From Streptomyces sp. NBC_01460 (GTDB taxonomy: Bacteria > Actinomycetota > Actinomycetes > Streptomycetales > Streptomycetaceae), in contig NZ_CP109473.1 in NCBI RefSeq assembly GCF_036227405.1, positions 2,790,001-2,854,000 of the forward strand: a stretch of 64,000 nt of DNA, in the 5' to 3' direction. Made by a program: the position numbers and the translations under genes. Each line of letters starts with the position of its first letter. Position 1 is the first letter of the stretch. Shown piece by piece: positions 18,279-27,205 of this stretch. Below the pieces are notes generated by a model. The model worked only from the letters and a program-made list of their open reading frames with translations, did not search any database and was not told where the DNA came from.

Positions 18279-18394
18279 GCTGTTCGCTGTGTTTCCCTGC
18301 GTTTCCGCGCTGCGAACAAGAAGAACTTTAGCCTGCGACGAGCCGGAAAGTGAAATCCGGCCCCGGCTGCCCGGAGACGATCTCCGGGCCCCCG

Positions 18395-19048
18395 TCAATC
18401 GTCGTCCCCGAGCACCGGTTCGGGGAGAGTCCCCGCGTTGTGCTCGAGCAGGCGCCAGCCGCGCGCGCCTTCGCCCAGCACGGACCAGCAGCAGTTGGAG
18501 AGCCCGCCGAGCCCCTCCCAGTGGTGCGCCTCGAGGCCGAGCAGACGGCCGATGGTCGTCCGGATCGTGCCGCCGTGGCTCACGACGACGAGCGTGCCCG
18601 CGTCGGGCAGCTTGCCGGCGTGCGCCAGAACGACCGGGGCGGCCCGGTCGGCGACCTCGGTCTCCAGCTCGCCACCGCCCCTGCGGACGGGCTCACCGCG
18701 CTTCCACGCGGCGTACTGCTCCCCGTACTGCTTGACGATCTCCTCGTGCGTGAGGCCTTGCCAGGCTCCCGCGTACGTCTCGCGCAGCGCGGAGTCGTGG
18801 GCGACGTCCAGACCGGTCACCGAGGCGAGCTCGGCGGCGGTGGCCGCTGCCCGCCGCAGGTCGGACGCCACGATCGCGTCCGGCTTCAGCGAGGCGAGCA
18901 GCCGGGCGGCACGACGGGCCTGTTCGACGCCGGTGCCGGTGAGCTCGATGTCCGTGGAGCCCTGGAAGCGACGCTCGAGATTCCACGCCGTCTGGCCGTG
19001 ACGCCAGAGGACGATCTTGCGGCCCCTGCCGCTGCCGCTGCCGTTCAG
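18395..19048 (-). CDS. Histidine phosphatase (phosphoglycerate-mutase-like), CTG start
   Basis: Encodes 217 residues if read from CTG at 19048, which overlaps the rsfS stop as CTGA. The catalytic motif KIVLWRHGQTAWN begins at residue 11, and the second histidine is in VVVSHGGTIRTTIGRLLG. No ATG, GTG or TTG lies between the in-frame TGA upstream and the RHG motif; the next usable start, GTG at 18871, would delete the catalytic core. The CTGA overlap copies the ATGA/GTGA coupling used elsewhere in this window. The family covers phosphoglycerate mutases, cobalamin and nucleotide phosphatases; the substrate is unknown. C-terminus ends in acidic GDDD. Confidence 0.9.
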   Translation of the reverse strand: MNGSGSGRGRKIVLWRHGQTAWNLERRFQGSTDIELTGTGVEQARRAARLLASLKPDAIVASDLRRAAATAAELASVTGLDVAHDSALRETYAGAWQGLTHEEIVKQYGEQYAAWKRGEPVRRGGGELETEVADRAAPVVLAHAGKLPDAGTLVVVSHGGTIRTTIGRLLGLEAHHWEGLGGLSNCCWSVLGEGARGWRLLEHNAGTLPEPVLGDDD

Positions 19049-19476
19049 CTCTGTTCACCTTCCGTGCCGCCGTTGAGCTGGGCGTGCTCCTCGGCCTTGC
19101 CCCGGGTCTTGACCGCGTCCTCGGGAAGGGCGATCTCGGGGCAGTCCTTCCACAGCCGCTCGAGCGCGTAGAACACGCGCTCCTCGCTGTGCTGGACGTG
19201 GATGACGATGTCGACGTAGTCGAGGAGGATCCAGCGGGCGTCGCGGTCGCCCTCGCGGCGTACCGGCTTGGCGCCGAGCTCCTTCTGGAGCCGCTCCTCG
19301 ATCTCGTCGACGATCGACTTGACCTGGCGGTCGTTGGGAGCCGAGGCCAGCAGGAAGGCGTCGGTGATCGACAGCACATCGCTGACGTCGTAGGCGATGA
19401 TGTCGTGCGCGAGCCGGTCGGCCGCCGCCTGGGCGGCGGCGTTGATGAGCTCGATGGAGCGGTCCGTGGCGGTCAC
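19045..19476 (-). CDS. rsfS: Ribosomal silencing factor RsfS
   Basis: Encodes 143 residues from ATG 19476 (MTATDRSIELINAAAQAAAD). RsfS/Iojap binds L14 on the 50S subunit and blocks joining with 30S in starvation. The family core is clear: HDIIAYDVSDVLSITDAFLL, ASAPNDRQVKSIVDEIEE, DARWILLDYVDIVIHVQHSE and RVFYALERLWKDCPEI. The C-terminus has an acidic tail of about 25 residues beyond the usual end. Its stop overlaps the start of the downstream phosphatase; the LCP gene lies upstream in the same direction, 60 bp away, and nadD precedes that. Confidence 0.96.
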   Translation of the reverse strand: MTATDRSIELINAAAQAAADRLAHDIIAYDVSDVLSITDAFLLASAPNDRQVKSIVDEIEERLQKELGAKPVRREGDRDARWILLDYVDIVIHVQHSEERVFYALERLWKDCPEIALPEDAVKTRGKAEEHAQLNGGTEGEQS

Positions 19477-19536
19477 ATGCAGGCTTTCGTCGGCGGTCAG
19501 ATCGACCTCTAGGGTCTCACGGACCGCCGACAGCCC

Positions 19537-21276
19537 TTACGACGTCTGCTCGGGGATCTTGTAGTCCTGCCCGAGGGCCACGGACACGTCGGCGTTCGCG
19601 GCCGGCTCGCCCTTCTTCACCGCGCTCTCCGGAAGGCCGAGGGTCTTGGCGACCTCGACCGCCTTCGCCTTGTCCTCCGCGGTCCCGTAGACCACCTGGG
19701 ACGAGGCCGCGGCGGCCGCCTTGCCGCCGTCGACGAAGGCGTATCCACCGTTGACCAGCTGGACCCTGGCGGCCTCCGTACCCTTCGTGTCCCCCGTGGC
19801 GTTCTTGATGCCGACGCGGACGGCCGCACCCTGGTCCGGGGCCTTCACCTTGCCGCCGAGGACGTCCTTGACGACGCTCGCGGTGGCCTTCTCCGTGAGG
19901 GTTCCGTCGCTCTGCACGGGGAGCAGTTCCGTCTTGTAGGCCCCCACCTTGGCGTGCCCGGCGAGCTTGGCCAGGGAGGCACCGAGGTCCTGCTCCGGCA
20001 GGGAGGGGTCGAGGATCTGCGCGAGGGTCTCGATGGTGACGGTCGCGGCCTTGGGATCCTCCGACAGCTTGCGCAGCACGCTGCGCATCACCTGTCCGAA
20101 GCGCATCAGCTGCTTGGTCTCCGGTTCGCCCGCGCCCTGGTAGGTGGCGTACGCGACGGCCATCTGGCCGCTCAGCGTCTGCCCCTCGCCCTTGCGTACG
20201 AGCGGCGCGGCGCCCTTCTTCGTGTCGGGCACGTCCGTGTCGGTGTCCACCTCGATGTTGCCCACGAGCTCGACGAGGTTCTCGAGGTACGGGGTGTCCA
20301 GCCGCCACGTGCCGCTGATGCTGGTGCCGAGCAGGGTGTCGATCGACTCACGGGTGCCGGTGGAGCCGTCGTCGTCGACCGACGTGCCGAGTGTGGTGGT
20401 GGAACCGTCGTCCGCCGCCACGGCCAGCGAGTTGGGGAGCAGGACGGTGGTGCCCTGCTCGGTGGTGACGTTGTCGACGAGCAGCGCCGTGGAGGTGCCG
20501 CCCTTCTTGGTGTTGTGCAGGTGGACCACGATGACGTCGCGCTTCTGCGGTCCGGTCGCCGTGGCGCCCTTCTCGTCCTGCCCCGAGACTCCCGGGATCT
20601 TCCCGGCGAACCAGAGGTAGCCCGCTCCACCGACGATCACGAGGGCCACCACGACTATCAGCGCGACCATCCGGTTGCGCCCGCGCCGGCGTGCTTCCTC
20701 GCGCCGCTCGCTGCGGCTCTCGGTGAACTTCAGCCAGTCGATGACGTCTTCGGAGTCCTCGTCGGGCTCCTCGATGAAGGAGAACTGCTCGGTCCGGTAG
20801 TCGCGGTCGGCGCGGCGCGGTCCGGGGACGGCGGCGTCGGCGGCCGGCTCGGGCTCGCTGCGCGGCTCCGGCACCGGTGGCGGCGGTGCGGCCGCCGGTG
20901 CCGCAGGCGCCTGGGGCGCGTTCCACTGCTGGGTGGAACCGTCGACGGCTGTGCCGCCGGCGTCCTGGCCGTACGTGCCGTAGGTGCCGTAACCGCCGTC
21001 GTCGTACCCGTAGCCCTGCTGCTGCGTAGGCTGCGCCTCCTGCTGCGTGTACTGGGCGGTGTAGGGGTCGTACTGCTGCTGCGTACCGGCGTACGGGTCG
21101 TAGCCGTAACCCTGCTGCGGTTGCCCGTCGTGCTGGGGCTGCTGGGGCTGCTGCTGGGCGTACGGGTCGTACTGCTGCTGCCCCTGCTGCTGATAGACCG
21201 GCTGCCCGTACTCGTCGTAGCCGATGATCTGCGGCTGCTGCTGGTACGGGTCGTACGGGTTCTGTCGGTCGTTCAC
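19537..21276 (-). CDS. LytR-CpsA-Psr (LCP)-like membrane protein with LytR_C domain
   Basis: Encodes 579 residues from GTG 21276. The first ~115 residues are Gln/Tyr/Gly/Pro-rich (YDPYAQQQ, QQGYGYD motifs); a membrane helix (MVALIVVVALVIVGGAGYLW) lies near 205-228; an LCP-like domain follows (VIVVHLHNTKKGG to QVMRSVLRKL); and a LytR_C domain ends the protein (VRVGIKNATGDTKGTEAARV). LCP enzymes ligate wall glycopolymers to peptidoglycan. Catalytic Arg/Asp positions look altered (LLPNSLAV where IPRDT is usual; YATYQG where YVRSR is usual). From memory, the syntenic S. coelicolor SCO2578 is PdtA, an LCP glycopolymer transferase needed for spore envelopes. That fits the nearby glycopolymer islands, but orthology was not checked. 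Confidence 0.85.
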   Translation of the reverse strand: MNDRQNPYDPYQQQPQIIGYDEYGQPVYQQQGQQQYDPYAQQQPQQPQHDGQPQQGYGYDPYAGTQQQYDPYTAQYTQQEAQPTQQQGYGYDDGGYGTYGTYGQDAGGTAVDGSTQQWNAPQAPAAPAAAPPPPVPEPRSEPEPAADAAVPGPRRADRDYRTEQFSFIEEPDEDSEDVIDWLKFTESRSERREEARRRGRNRMVALIVVVALVIVGGAGYLWFAGKIPGVSGQDEKGATATGPQKRDVIVVHLHNTKKGGTSTALLVDNVTTEQGTTVLLPNSLAVAADDGSTTTLGTSVDDDGSTGTRESIDTLLGTSISGTWRLDTPYLENLVELVGNIEVDTDTDVPDTKKGAAPLVRKGEGQTLSGQMAVAYATYQGAGEPETKQLMRFGQVMRSVLRKLSEDPKAATVTIETLAQILDPSLPEQDLGASLAKLAGHAKVGAYKTELLPVQSDGTLTEKATASVVKDVLGGKVKAPDQGAAVRVGIKNATGDTKGTEAARVQLVNGGYAFVDGGKAAAAASSQVVYGTAEDKAKAVEVAKTLGLPESAVKKGEPAANADVSVALGQDYKIPEQTS

Positions 21277-21295
21277 AGGTGCCCCTCTGCGTGGC

Positions 21296-21913
21296 TCATT
21301 CGCCGCGGTACAGCTGGCGCTTGTCGATGTAGCGGACGACACCGTCCGGCACCAGGTACCAGACCGGCTCCCCCTGGGCGACCCTGGCACGGCAGTCCGT
21401 GGACGAGATCGCCAGCGCGGGCACCTCCACCAGCGAGACGCCGCCCTCGGGCAGCCCGTCGTCCGTCAGCACATGACCCGGCCGGGTCACACCGATGAAG
21501 TGGGAGAGGGAGAACAGCTCCTCGGCGTCCCGCCAGGTGAGGATCTGGGACAGGGCGTCGGCGCCGGTGATGAAGAAGAGGTCCGCGTCGCCGTGGGCCG
21601 TCCGCAGGTCCCGCAGCGTATCGATCGTGTAGGTCGGACCGCCACGGTCGATGTCGCTGCGGCTCACCGAGAACTGCGGGTTGGACGCGGTGGCGATGAC
21701 CGTCATCAGATAGCGGTCCTCGGCCGGGGACACCTGCTTGTGGCTCTTCTGCCACGGCTGCCCGGTCGGGACGAAGACGACCTCGTCGAGGTGGAAGTGG
21801 GCGGCCACTTCACTGGCCGCCACCAGGTGTCCGTGATGGATCGGGTCAAAGGTCCCGCCCATCACGCCGAGTCGGCGCTTGGCCCGGCCGGTAGGCACTT
21901 CCTGCTCTCCCAT
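21296..21913 (-). CDS. nadD: Nicotinate-nucleotide adenylyltransferase
   Basis: Encodes 205 residues from ATG 21913 ([20 protein letters not shown]). It makes deamido-NAD from nicotinate mononucleotide and ATP. The nucleotidyltransferase motif [19 protein letters not shown] is at residues 19-37, and the C-terminal [20 protein letters not shown] corresponds to the ISST/SR motif. The length is typical. Open frame upstream of 21913 is not coding. It lies 19 bp upstream of the LCP gene and probably heads the nadD-LCP-rsfS-phosphatase operon. Confidence 0.96.
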   Translation of the reverse strand: MGEQEVPTGRAKRRLGVMGGTFDPIHHGHLVAASEVAAHFHLDEVVFVPTGQPWQKSHKQVSPAEDRYLMTVIATASNPQFSVSRSDIDRGGPTYTIDTLRDLRTAHGDADLFFITGADALSQILTWRDAEELFSLSHFIGVTRPGHVLTDDGLPEGGVSLVEVPALAISSTDCRARVAQGEPVWYLVPDGVVRYIDKRQLYRGE

Positions 21914-21951
21914 GCGTGCAGACCCTACTGGCACAACCGTTCGCCTCTGCT

Positions 21952-22113
21952 TCAGCGGTCTCGGTTGAAGCGGGTGGTGATCCACAGCAGGAGCAGCAGC
22001 ACGACGAACGCGCCGCCACCGGTGAGGTACGGGCTGAGGCTTTCGTGGTTCCCACCCTGCTCGCCTTCGGCGGCGAGGGTGACCAGCTGGTGCGCGGTGC
22101 TCGAGAGGCTCAT
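21952..22113 (-). CDS. Small single-pass membrane protein A, function unknown
   Basis: Encodes 53 residues: an N-terminal soluble part ([20 protein letters not shown]), one membrane helix ([14 protein letters not shown]) and a basic tail (RFNRDR), so the topology is N-out/C-in by the positive-inside rule. It is 38 bp upstream of nadD in the same direction and followed upstream by a second protein of the same design. Absent from automatic calls that need 60 residues. The codon pattern and Streptomyces-style tail support a real gene. Function unknown. Confidence 0.75.
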   Translation of the reverse strand: MSLSSTAHQLVTLAAEGEQGGNHESLSPYLTGGGAFVVLLLLLWITTRFNRDR

Positions 22114-22197
22114 CTTCTGCAGGACCTATCCATCGGGAATCAGGAGGGAGACGTCGCGCACATCGTATGCGGGCGTCGTGGGCACGCTCACGCCGAC

Positions 22198-22350
22198 TCA
22201 GTCGTTGTTGTCGTCGTTGCGGTATCCACGAAGCAGGAACCAGGCGAGCAGTGCGGCTCCGACGAGCGAGACGAGCAGCACGATACGAAGGGTGTCGCCC
22301 GGTCCCTGGTCCTCGGACACGGCGGCGAGCATGACGGCGGTATGCGGCAT
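22198..22350 (-). CDS. Small single-pass membrane protein B, function unknown
   Basis: Encodes 50 residues: [20 protein letters not shown], one membrane helix ([20 protein letters not shown]) and a charged tail ([10 protein letters not shown]). It has the same size and layout as the 53-residue protein 85 bp downstream, though the sequences differ. The two plus nadD may be cotranscribed. The start is ATG 22350. Divergent from the M48 protease, with 111 bp between starts, including a DnaA-box-like TTATCCACA. Function unknown. Confidence 0.75.
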   Translation of the reverse strand: MPHTAVMLAAVSEDQGPGDTLRIVLLVSLVGAALLAWFLLRGYRNDDNND

Positions 22351-22461
22351 TCCGGGCGCTCCTCAAAGTTATCCACAGCCCCCCGCACACCGTAGCGCCA
22401 GCACATACGCTGGCTTTTGCCAGGGGGACGAGCGACGTCTCGTACGAACAGGGGGCCATCC

Positions 22462-23604
22462 ATGACCGACGCCAGTCACGAGAGCGTGCCGAGCAGGCAC
22501 CGCAAGCGATTTCCGGGCATCTCCTCCCGGGCCTACGAACACCCGGCGGACCGCTCGGCCCTGGTGGCCCTGCGCAAGCTGACCGGTTTCGACACGGTGT
22601 TCAAGGCGCTGAGCGGCCTGCTTCCCGAGCGCAGCCTGCGGCTGCTCTTCCTGTCGGACTCCGTCCGGGTGAGCGACGCCCAGTTCGCCCATCTCAACGA
22701 CATGCTGCGGGATGCCTGTTACATCCTGGACCTGGAGAAGGTCCCGCCGATGTACGTCAGCCAGGACCCGCGGCCCAACGCCATGTGCATCGGCCTCGAC
22801 GAGCCGATCATCGTGGTGACGACCGGGCTGGTGGAGCTGCTCGACGAGGAGGAGATGCGGGCCGTCGTGGGCCACGAGGTGGGCCACGCGCTCTCCGGCC
22901 ACGCGGTGTACCGCACGATATTGCTCTTCCTCACCGGTCTCGCGCTCAAGGTGGCGTGGATCCCGCTCGGCAACGTCGCGATCATGGCGATCGTGACGGC
23001 GCTGCGCGAATGGTTCCGCAAGTCGGAGCTGTCCGCCGACCGGGCCGGTCTCCTGGTGGGGCAGGATCTGCGGTCCTCCATGCGCGGACTGATGAAGATC
23101 GCCGGCGGCAACCACCTCCACGAGATGAATGTGGACGCCTTCCTCGCCCAGGCCGAGGAGTACGAGAAGGGCGGCGACCTCCGCGACTCCGTGCTCAAGA
23201 TCCTCAATGTGCTGCCCCGCTCGCACCCGTTCACGACGGTCCGGGCCGCGGAGCTGAAGAAGTGGTCGGAGACCCGGGACTTCCAGCGCGTCATGGACGG
23301 CCACTACCCCAGGCGCGACGAGGACAAGGACACGTCGGTGACGGACTCCTTCCGTGAGTCCGCGGCGCACTACGCCGACACGGTCCGCACCAGCAAGGAT
23401 CCGCTGATGAAGCTCGTCGGTGACATCGCGGGCGGTGCCGGCGACCTCGGCGGCAAGCTCCGCGACAGGTTCACCGGCGCGGGCGGCAGCGCCGGCGCGG
23501 GCGGTGCGGCCAAGGGCGGCACACCCTCGTCGGACACTACGGGCGGCTCCGAGGGGACCTGGCGGCGTCCGGAGCCCGGAGAGGACCCGGATCCGGGGAA
23601 CTGA
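22462..23604 (+). CDS. M48-family zinc metalloprotease
   Basis: Encodes 380 residues from ATG 22462 ([20 protein letters not shown]). The zinc motif [10 protein letters not shown] is at residues ~138-147, with the third ligand probably Glu in SELSADRAG; two hydrophobic segments follow the HExxH ([19 protein letters not shown] and neighbours), as in HtpX/Ste24-like proteases. The C-terminal ~60 residues are Gly/Ala/Ser-rich. A cytoplasmic-face membrane protease is likely; substrate unknown. Its last 68 bp overlap the 3' end of the convergent gene, an unusual tail-to-tail overlap. Confidence 0.92.
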   Translation: MTDASHESVPSRHRKRFPGISSRAYEHPADRSALVALRKLTGFDTVFKALSGLLPERSLRLLFLSDSVRVSDAQFAHLNDMLRDACYILDLEKVPPMYVSQDPRPNAMCIGLDEPIIVVTTGLVELLDEEEMRAVVGHEVGHALSGHAVYRTILLFLTGLALKVAWIPLGNVAIMAIVTALREWFRKSELSADRAGLLVGQDLRSSMRGLMKIAGGNHLHEMNVDAFLAQAEEYEKGGDLRDSVLKILNVLPRSHPFTTVRAAELKKWSETRDFQRVMDGHYPRRDEDKDTSVTDSFRESAAHYADTVRTSKDPLMKLVGDIAGGAGDLGGKLRDRFTGAGGSAGAGGAAKGGTPSSDTTGGSEGTWRRPEPGEDPDPGN

Positions 23605-24658
23605 CGGCCAGCGTGCCGCAGAGCGCCGCCGTGGGTACGCCCGTGGCGTACGGATCGGTGCCTGACGGGCCCCGGGCGGCCGCCCGCTCTCCGGCGAGCA
23701 GCGGGCGCAGGACACCCGTGGCCGCGGCCGAGCAGGACTGCGGGCCGGCCTGGACGTAGGCGTTGCGGACCTCCAGCCGGTGGAGCCGGATGTCCTCGCG
23801 GTCGAGCAGGAAGTGCAGGACCCTCCGCACGGTGAAGAGCGAGGCCCCGTCCGCCCGGTGGGGTCCGGGAGCGGCGGGCCGCAACACGTAGGTGAAGGTG
23901 TGGTCGGACACCACCTCCAAGGTGTCCGCCCCCGTCTCCGCGTAGGAGAGGGTGCCCCGGACCCGGATGTCGGGAGCCGCCAGTTCCACCTCGGCCGGGT
24001 CGAAGCGCACCAGCCAGCCGATGGCGCTGTCCTCGCCGCCGTCGGCCGGTGTTCCCACGCTCCTGTCGAACTGCGCCGTCTGGTCCGGATCGAGCAGGCG
24101 CCCCACCGGCCGGACCACCCCGCCGGTGAGCACGTCGGGGTCGAGCGAGGAGTTCACCAGGTAGTCCTTGACCGTCGTCAGGGCCATGGTCACCTGGCTG
24201 TCGGAGAAGTTCTTCGTCCGTCGGACCGGCGGCAGATTGATGCCCGAGGCGCCGCTGCGGTGGCCCGTGGCCGGACCGTCGGCGAGGAGCGACACCGCGG
24301 TCCCTCCCGGTACGGGCCCCTGCGGGGCGAGGGGGATCACCGTGGTCCGGAGCGGTTCGGCGCGTCTGCCGACGGGCGTCGGATAGGGGTTGCGGAAGCC
24401 TGTGTAGACGGCGGTGGCGAAGGCCAGCACGATCAGCACGACGAGGGCGATACCCGCCCGGGAGTGGCGCCGGCGGGAGCCGCGGCGCGGGAGGGAGCGT
24501 ACGGCGCGCGCGTGCTCGCCCATGCGCTCCTGGGCCGAGAACTCCTGCAGCCGGGCAGCGCGCACGAACGATTCGTCGAAGACGAGTGAGCGGTACTCGT
24601 CCTCCCCGCCCGAGGGGTTCTCGGACGGCCCTTCCGGCGGTTCTCCGCGGCCTGTCAT
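23537..24658 (-). CDS. Membrane-anchored protein of the SCO2583 type, function unknown
   Basis: Encodes 373 residues from ATG 24658 (MTGRGEPPEGPSENPSGGED). Residues ~22-55 hold a motif (LVFDESFVRAARLQEFSAQE) shared with the next gene's product. A basic stretch (RRGSRRRHSR) precedes one membrane helix (AGIALVVLIVLAFATAVYTG, ~69-88). The long outer domain has regions such as NFSDSQVTMALTTVKDYLVN and VRGTLSYAETGADTLEVVSD, with two Cys near the C-terminus, so it should be extracellular. From memory S. coelicolor SCO2583/SCO2584 are linked to spore-wall and glycopolymer synthesis; I state this as recollection. No enzyme motif seen. Confidence 0.85.
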   Translation of the reverse strand: MTGRGEPPEGPSENPSGGEDEYRSLVFDESFVRAARLQEFSAQERMGEHARAVRSLPRRGSRRRHSRAGIALVVLIVLAFATAVYTGFRNPYPTPVGRRAEPLRTTVIPLAPQGPVPGGTAVSLLADGPATGHRSGASGINLPPVRRTKNFSDSQVTMALTTVKDYLVNSSLDPDVLTGGVVRPVGRLLDPDQTAQFDRSVGTPADGGEDSAIGWLVRFDPAEVELAAPDIRVRGTLSYAETGADTLEVVSDHTFTYVLRPAAPGPHRADGASLFTVRRVLHFLLDREDIRLHRLEVRNAYVQAGPQSCSAAATGVLRPLLAGERAAARGPSGTDPYATGVPTAALCGTLAVSSPDPGPLRAPDAARSPRSRP

Positions 24659-25148
24659 GGCTTCTCCCGATCTCCGCGCCACCGGCGGGGGTGGCACTGG
24701 GATCCGCGTCAGCAGTTCGGCGTCGGGCGGACCTGTCCGTCACGGGTGAGACACAGGGACGTGTGGCTTGCCCTCCCCCCGGGGACGGGGACGGGAGGAG
24801 GAGTCACAGGGTCATACCTTCAGAGTGGGTCGATCGTCATCACGGTAAACGCCCCGCAGGTGGGAGCGCAGGTGGAGCGCCGCCGGGCGAGGAGTCCCCG
24901 GGGTGTGAGCGGCCCGTGCCGGGGCCGCTCCCGGCCGAGGCGCCGGAACCACCGCGCGGCCGGGGCCGTCGCGTCGTAGAACCCGCGCGCCCCACCGGAC
25001 TGTCCCTCACAGCGACCGGCGGGCACGGAGCGGCCGGTGTGCGGCCGCACACCGGCCGAGCCCGCTGCACCGCCGCAAGCTCACGCCACACAGCCGGAAG
25101 CCGGTCCCGCCACGCCGCCCGAGCCCCGAGCCCTCGCCGGGGTGACGC
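24659..25148. other. Gene-free stretch of ~490 bp
   Basis: No credible coding frame: open frames are Arg/Pro/Ala-rich on both strands without family similarity, and no tRNA or strong hairpin is obvious. A less G+C-rich patch near 24830-24860 could hold the promoter of the gene starting at 24658. An sRNA cannot be excluded by eye. Confidence 0.5.
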
Positions 25149-25748
25149 TCAGGGCGTGCGGGGGACGGCGGAGACCGCGGGGCGCGAGTAGTCGGCCGAG
25201 GCCGAGGGGGCCGTGCCAGGCCGGTCGACACCACTCGTCACCGGCGGCGGCACCTGGCCCTCCTGGTCGTCCCCCGCACCGCGGTACACGGCGCTGAAGG
25301 CCAGCGCCACCATCCCGATGCCCATCAGCAGCGCGAGCAGCCACGCGACCGGCCGGTGCCAGCGAGCGGCACCCCGGTACGGGCGCAGGGAGCCGCCATG
25401 ACGCCCGTACGGGCCGTTGTCGTCCTCGTGGGCGCTGTAGGACCCATCGGGGTCGAAGGGGTCCCCGAAGGCCCTCTCGCGGCCGTACACGCCGTCCGGC
25501 CCGTAGTCGTCGTCGTAGAGGTCGTCGTCCAGGGAACCGGCGCCCGAGCGGGCGCGGCTCGCCTCCGCCTCGGCCCGGGCCTGCGCGGCGGCCAGCAGCC
25601 GCTCGACGGCGGTGGGTTCATGGATCTCGGCGGACCTGACGAAGTCCTCGTCGAACACCACGGAGGCGAAGTCCTCGTCCGCGCCCCCGCGGTCGTCGTC
25701 GGGCTCCCAGCCGTCCGGGAACGGCCTGCCCCCCACGTCGTCCGGCAC
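25149..25748 (-). CDS. Membrane-anchored protein of the SCO2584 type, function unknown
   Basis: Encodes 199 residues (MPDDVGGRPFPDGWEPDDDR). N-terminal motif FASVVFDEDFVRSAEIHEPT (residues ~27-46) matches that of the neighbouring protein; an acidic middle segment follows; one membrane helix (WLLALLMGIGMVALAFSAVY, ~133-152); and a short Pro/Ser-rich outer tail. No enzymatic motif. The shared FDExFVRxA motif suggests both proteins bind the same cytoplasmic partner. From memory, S. coelicolor SCO2584 was placed in a spore-wall-synthesis network, not verified. It lies between proA (downstream) and the larger motif partner. Confidence 0.82.
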   Translation of the reverse strand: MPDDVGGRPFPDGWEPDDDRGGADEDFASVVFDEDFVRSAEIHEPTAVERLLAAAQARAEAEASRARSGAGSLDDDLYDDDYGPDGVYGRERAFGDPFDPDGSYSAHEDDNGPYGRHGGSLRPYRGAARWHRPVAWLLALLMGIGMVALAFSAVYRGAGDDQEGQVPPPVTSGVDRPGTAPSASADYSRPAVSAVPRTP

Positions 25749-25824
25749 AGCTTCAGCGTAGCCCCGGCGGGGCGATTTGGGCAGGAGTCCACGAACTCGC
25801 CCCCGCCCCGCCGGAGCACGGGGC

Positions 25825-27108
25825 CTAACGGATGTGGCCGTCCCCGGTGACGATGTACTTGGTGGACGTCAGCTCCGGCAGCCCCATCGGCCCGCGGGCG
25901 TGCAGCTTCTGCGTGGAGATGCCGATCTCGGCGCCGAACCCGAACTGGCCGCCGTCCGTGAAGCGCGTGGACGCGTTCACGGCGACCGTCGTGGAATCCA
26001 CCAACTGGGTGAACCGGCGGGCCGCGGCCTGCGAGGTGGTGACGATCGCCTCGGTGTGGCCGGAGGACCAGAGCCGGATGTGCGCCACGGCGGCTTCCAG
26101 GGACTCCACGACCGCCGCCGCGATGTCGTAGGAGAGGTACTCGGTCTCCCAGTCCTCCGGCGTCGCCGCCACCACGGTGGCCTTGGACCCCTCGGCGTGG
26201 GCGAGCACCCGCTCGTCGCCGTGCACGGTGACCCCGGCCTCGGCCAGCGCGTCCAGGGCCAGCGGCAGGAAGTCCGCCGCGATGTCCTTGTGGACCAGGA
26301 GGGTCTCGGCGGCGTTGCACACGCTCGGCCGCTGCGCCTTGGAGTTGACCAGGATCTCGACGGCCATGCCGAGGTCGGTCTGCGCGTCGACGTACACGTG
26401 GCAGTTGCCCGTACCGGTCTCGATGACGGGGACCGTCGACTCCTCCACGACCGTACGGATCAGGGAGGCGCCGCCGCGGGGGATCAGTACGTCGACGAGC
26501 CCGCGTGCCCGCATCAGTTCGCGCACCGAGTCGCGGTTCTCCCCGGGGACGAGCTGCACCGCGTCCGCCGGGAGGCCGGACCCGCCGACGGCGTCCCGCA
26601 GGACTCTCACCAGTGCGCTGTTCGAGGCGTACGCCGAGGAGGATCCGCGCAGCAGCACCGCGTTGCCCGACTTCAGGCAGAGCGCGGCAGCGTCGACCGT
26701 CACGTTGGGCCGCGCCTCGTAGATGATGCCGACCACGCCGAGCGGCACCCGCACCTGCCGCAGGTCGATGCCGTTGGGGAGGGTGGAGCCGCGGACCACC
26801 TCGCCCACCGGGTCGGGGAGCGCGGCCACGTCGCGGGTGTCCGCGGCGATCGCACGGATCCGTTCCGGGGTGAGCGTGAGCCGGTCGACGACCGACTCGC
26901 TCGTCCCCGCCTCCCTGGCCTTCGCGACGTCCTCGGCGTTGGCCTCGACGATCTCGTTGGTGCGTACCTCGAGGGCGTCCGCGATCGCCAGCAGGGCGTC
27001 GTCCTTCGCCGCGCGCGGGAGTGGCGCGATGTCGTCGGCGGCGGCGCGTGCCCGGTAGGCGGCCTGGGCGACCGGGGACATGTTGTCGTACGGCGAAAGC
27101 GTGGTCAT
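25825..27108 (-). CDS. proA: Gamma-glutamyl phosphate reductase
   Basis: Encodes 427 residues from ATG 27108 ([20 protein letters not shown]). It reduces gamma-glutamyl phosphate to glutamate semialdehyde with NADPH in proline synthesis. An aldehyde-dehydrogenase fold is evident ([20 protein letters not shown]), with catalytic cysteine in [12 protein letters not shown] and the C-terminal [19 protein letters not shown]. The length is normal. It follows proB with one unknown gene between them. The longer frame upstream is noncoding. Confidence 0.97.
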   Translation of the reverse strand: MTTLSPYDNMSPVAQAAYRARAAADDIAPLPRAAKDDALLAIADALEVRTNEIVEANAEDVAKAREAGTSESVVDRLTLTPERIRAIAADTRDVAALPDPVGEVVRGSTLPNGIDLRQVRVPLGVVGIIYEARPNVTVDAAALCLKSGNAVLLRGSSSAYASNSALVRVLRDAVGGSGLPADAVQLVPGENRDSVRELMRARGLVDVLIPRGGASLIRTVVEESTVPVIETGTGNCHVYVDAQTDLGMAVEILVNSKAQRPSVCNAAETLLVHKDIAADFLPLALDALAEAGVTVHGDERVLAHAEGSKATVVAATPEDWETEYLSYDIAAAVVESLEAAVAHIRLWSSGHTEAIVTTSQAAARRFTQLVDSTTVAVNASTRFTDGGQFGFGAEIGISTQKLHARGPMGLPELTSTKYIVTGDGHIR

Positions 27109-27205
27109 GCCCGCAGGGTAGTGCGCCCACTGCGGGCATCCGTCACGTATCCCGTGATGCGAGACGGGCGTATCGGCGCCCGTGCACCCGGTACGACGCA
27201 CCCGG

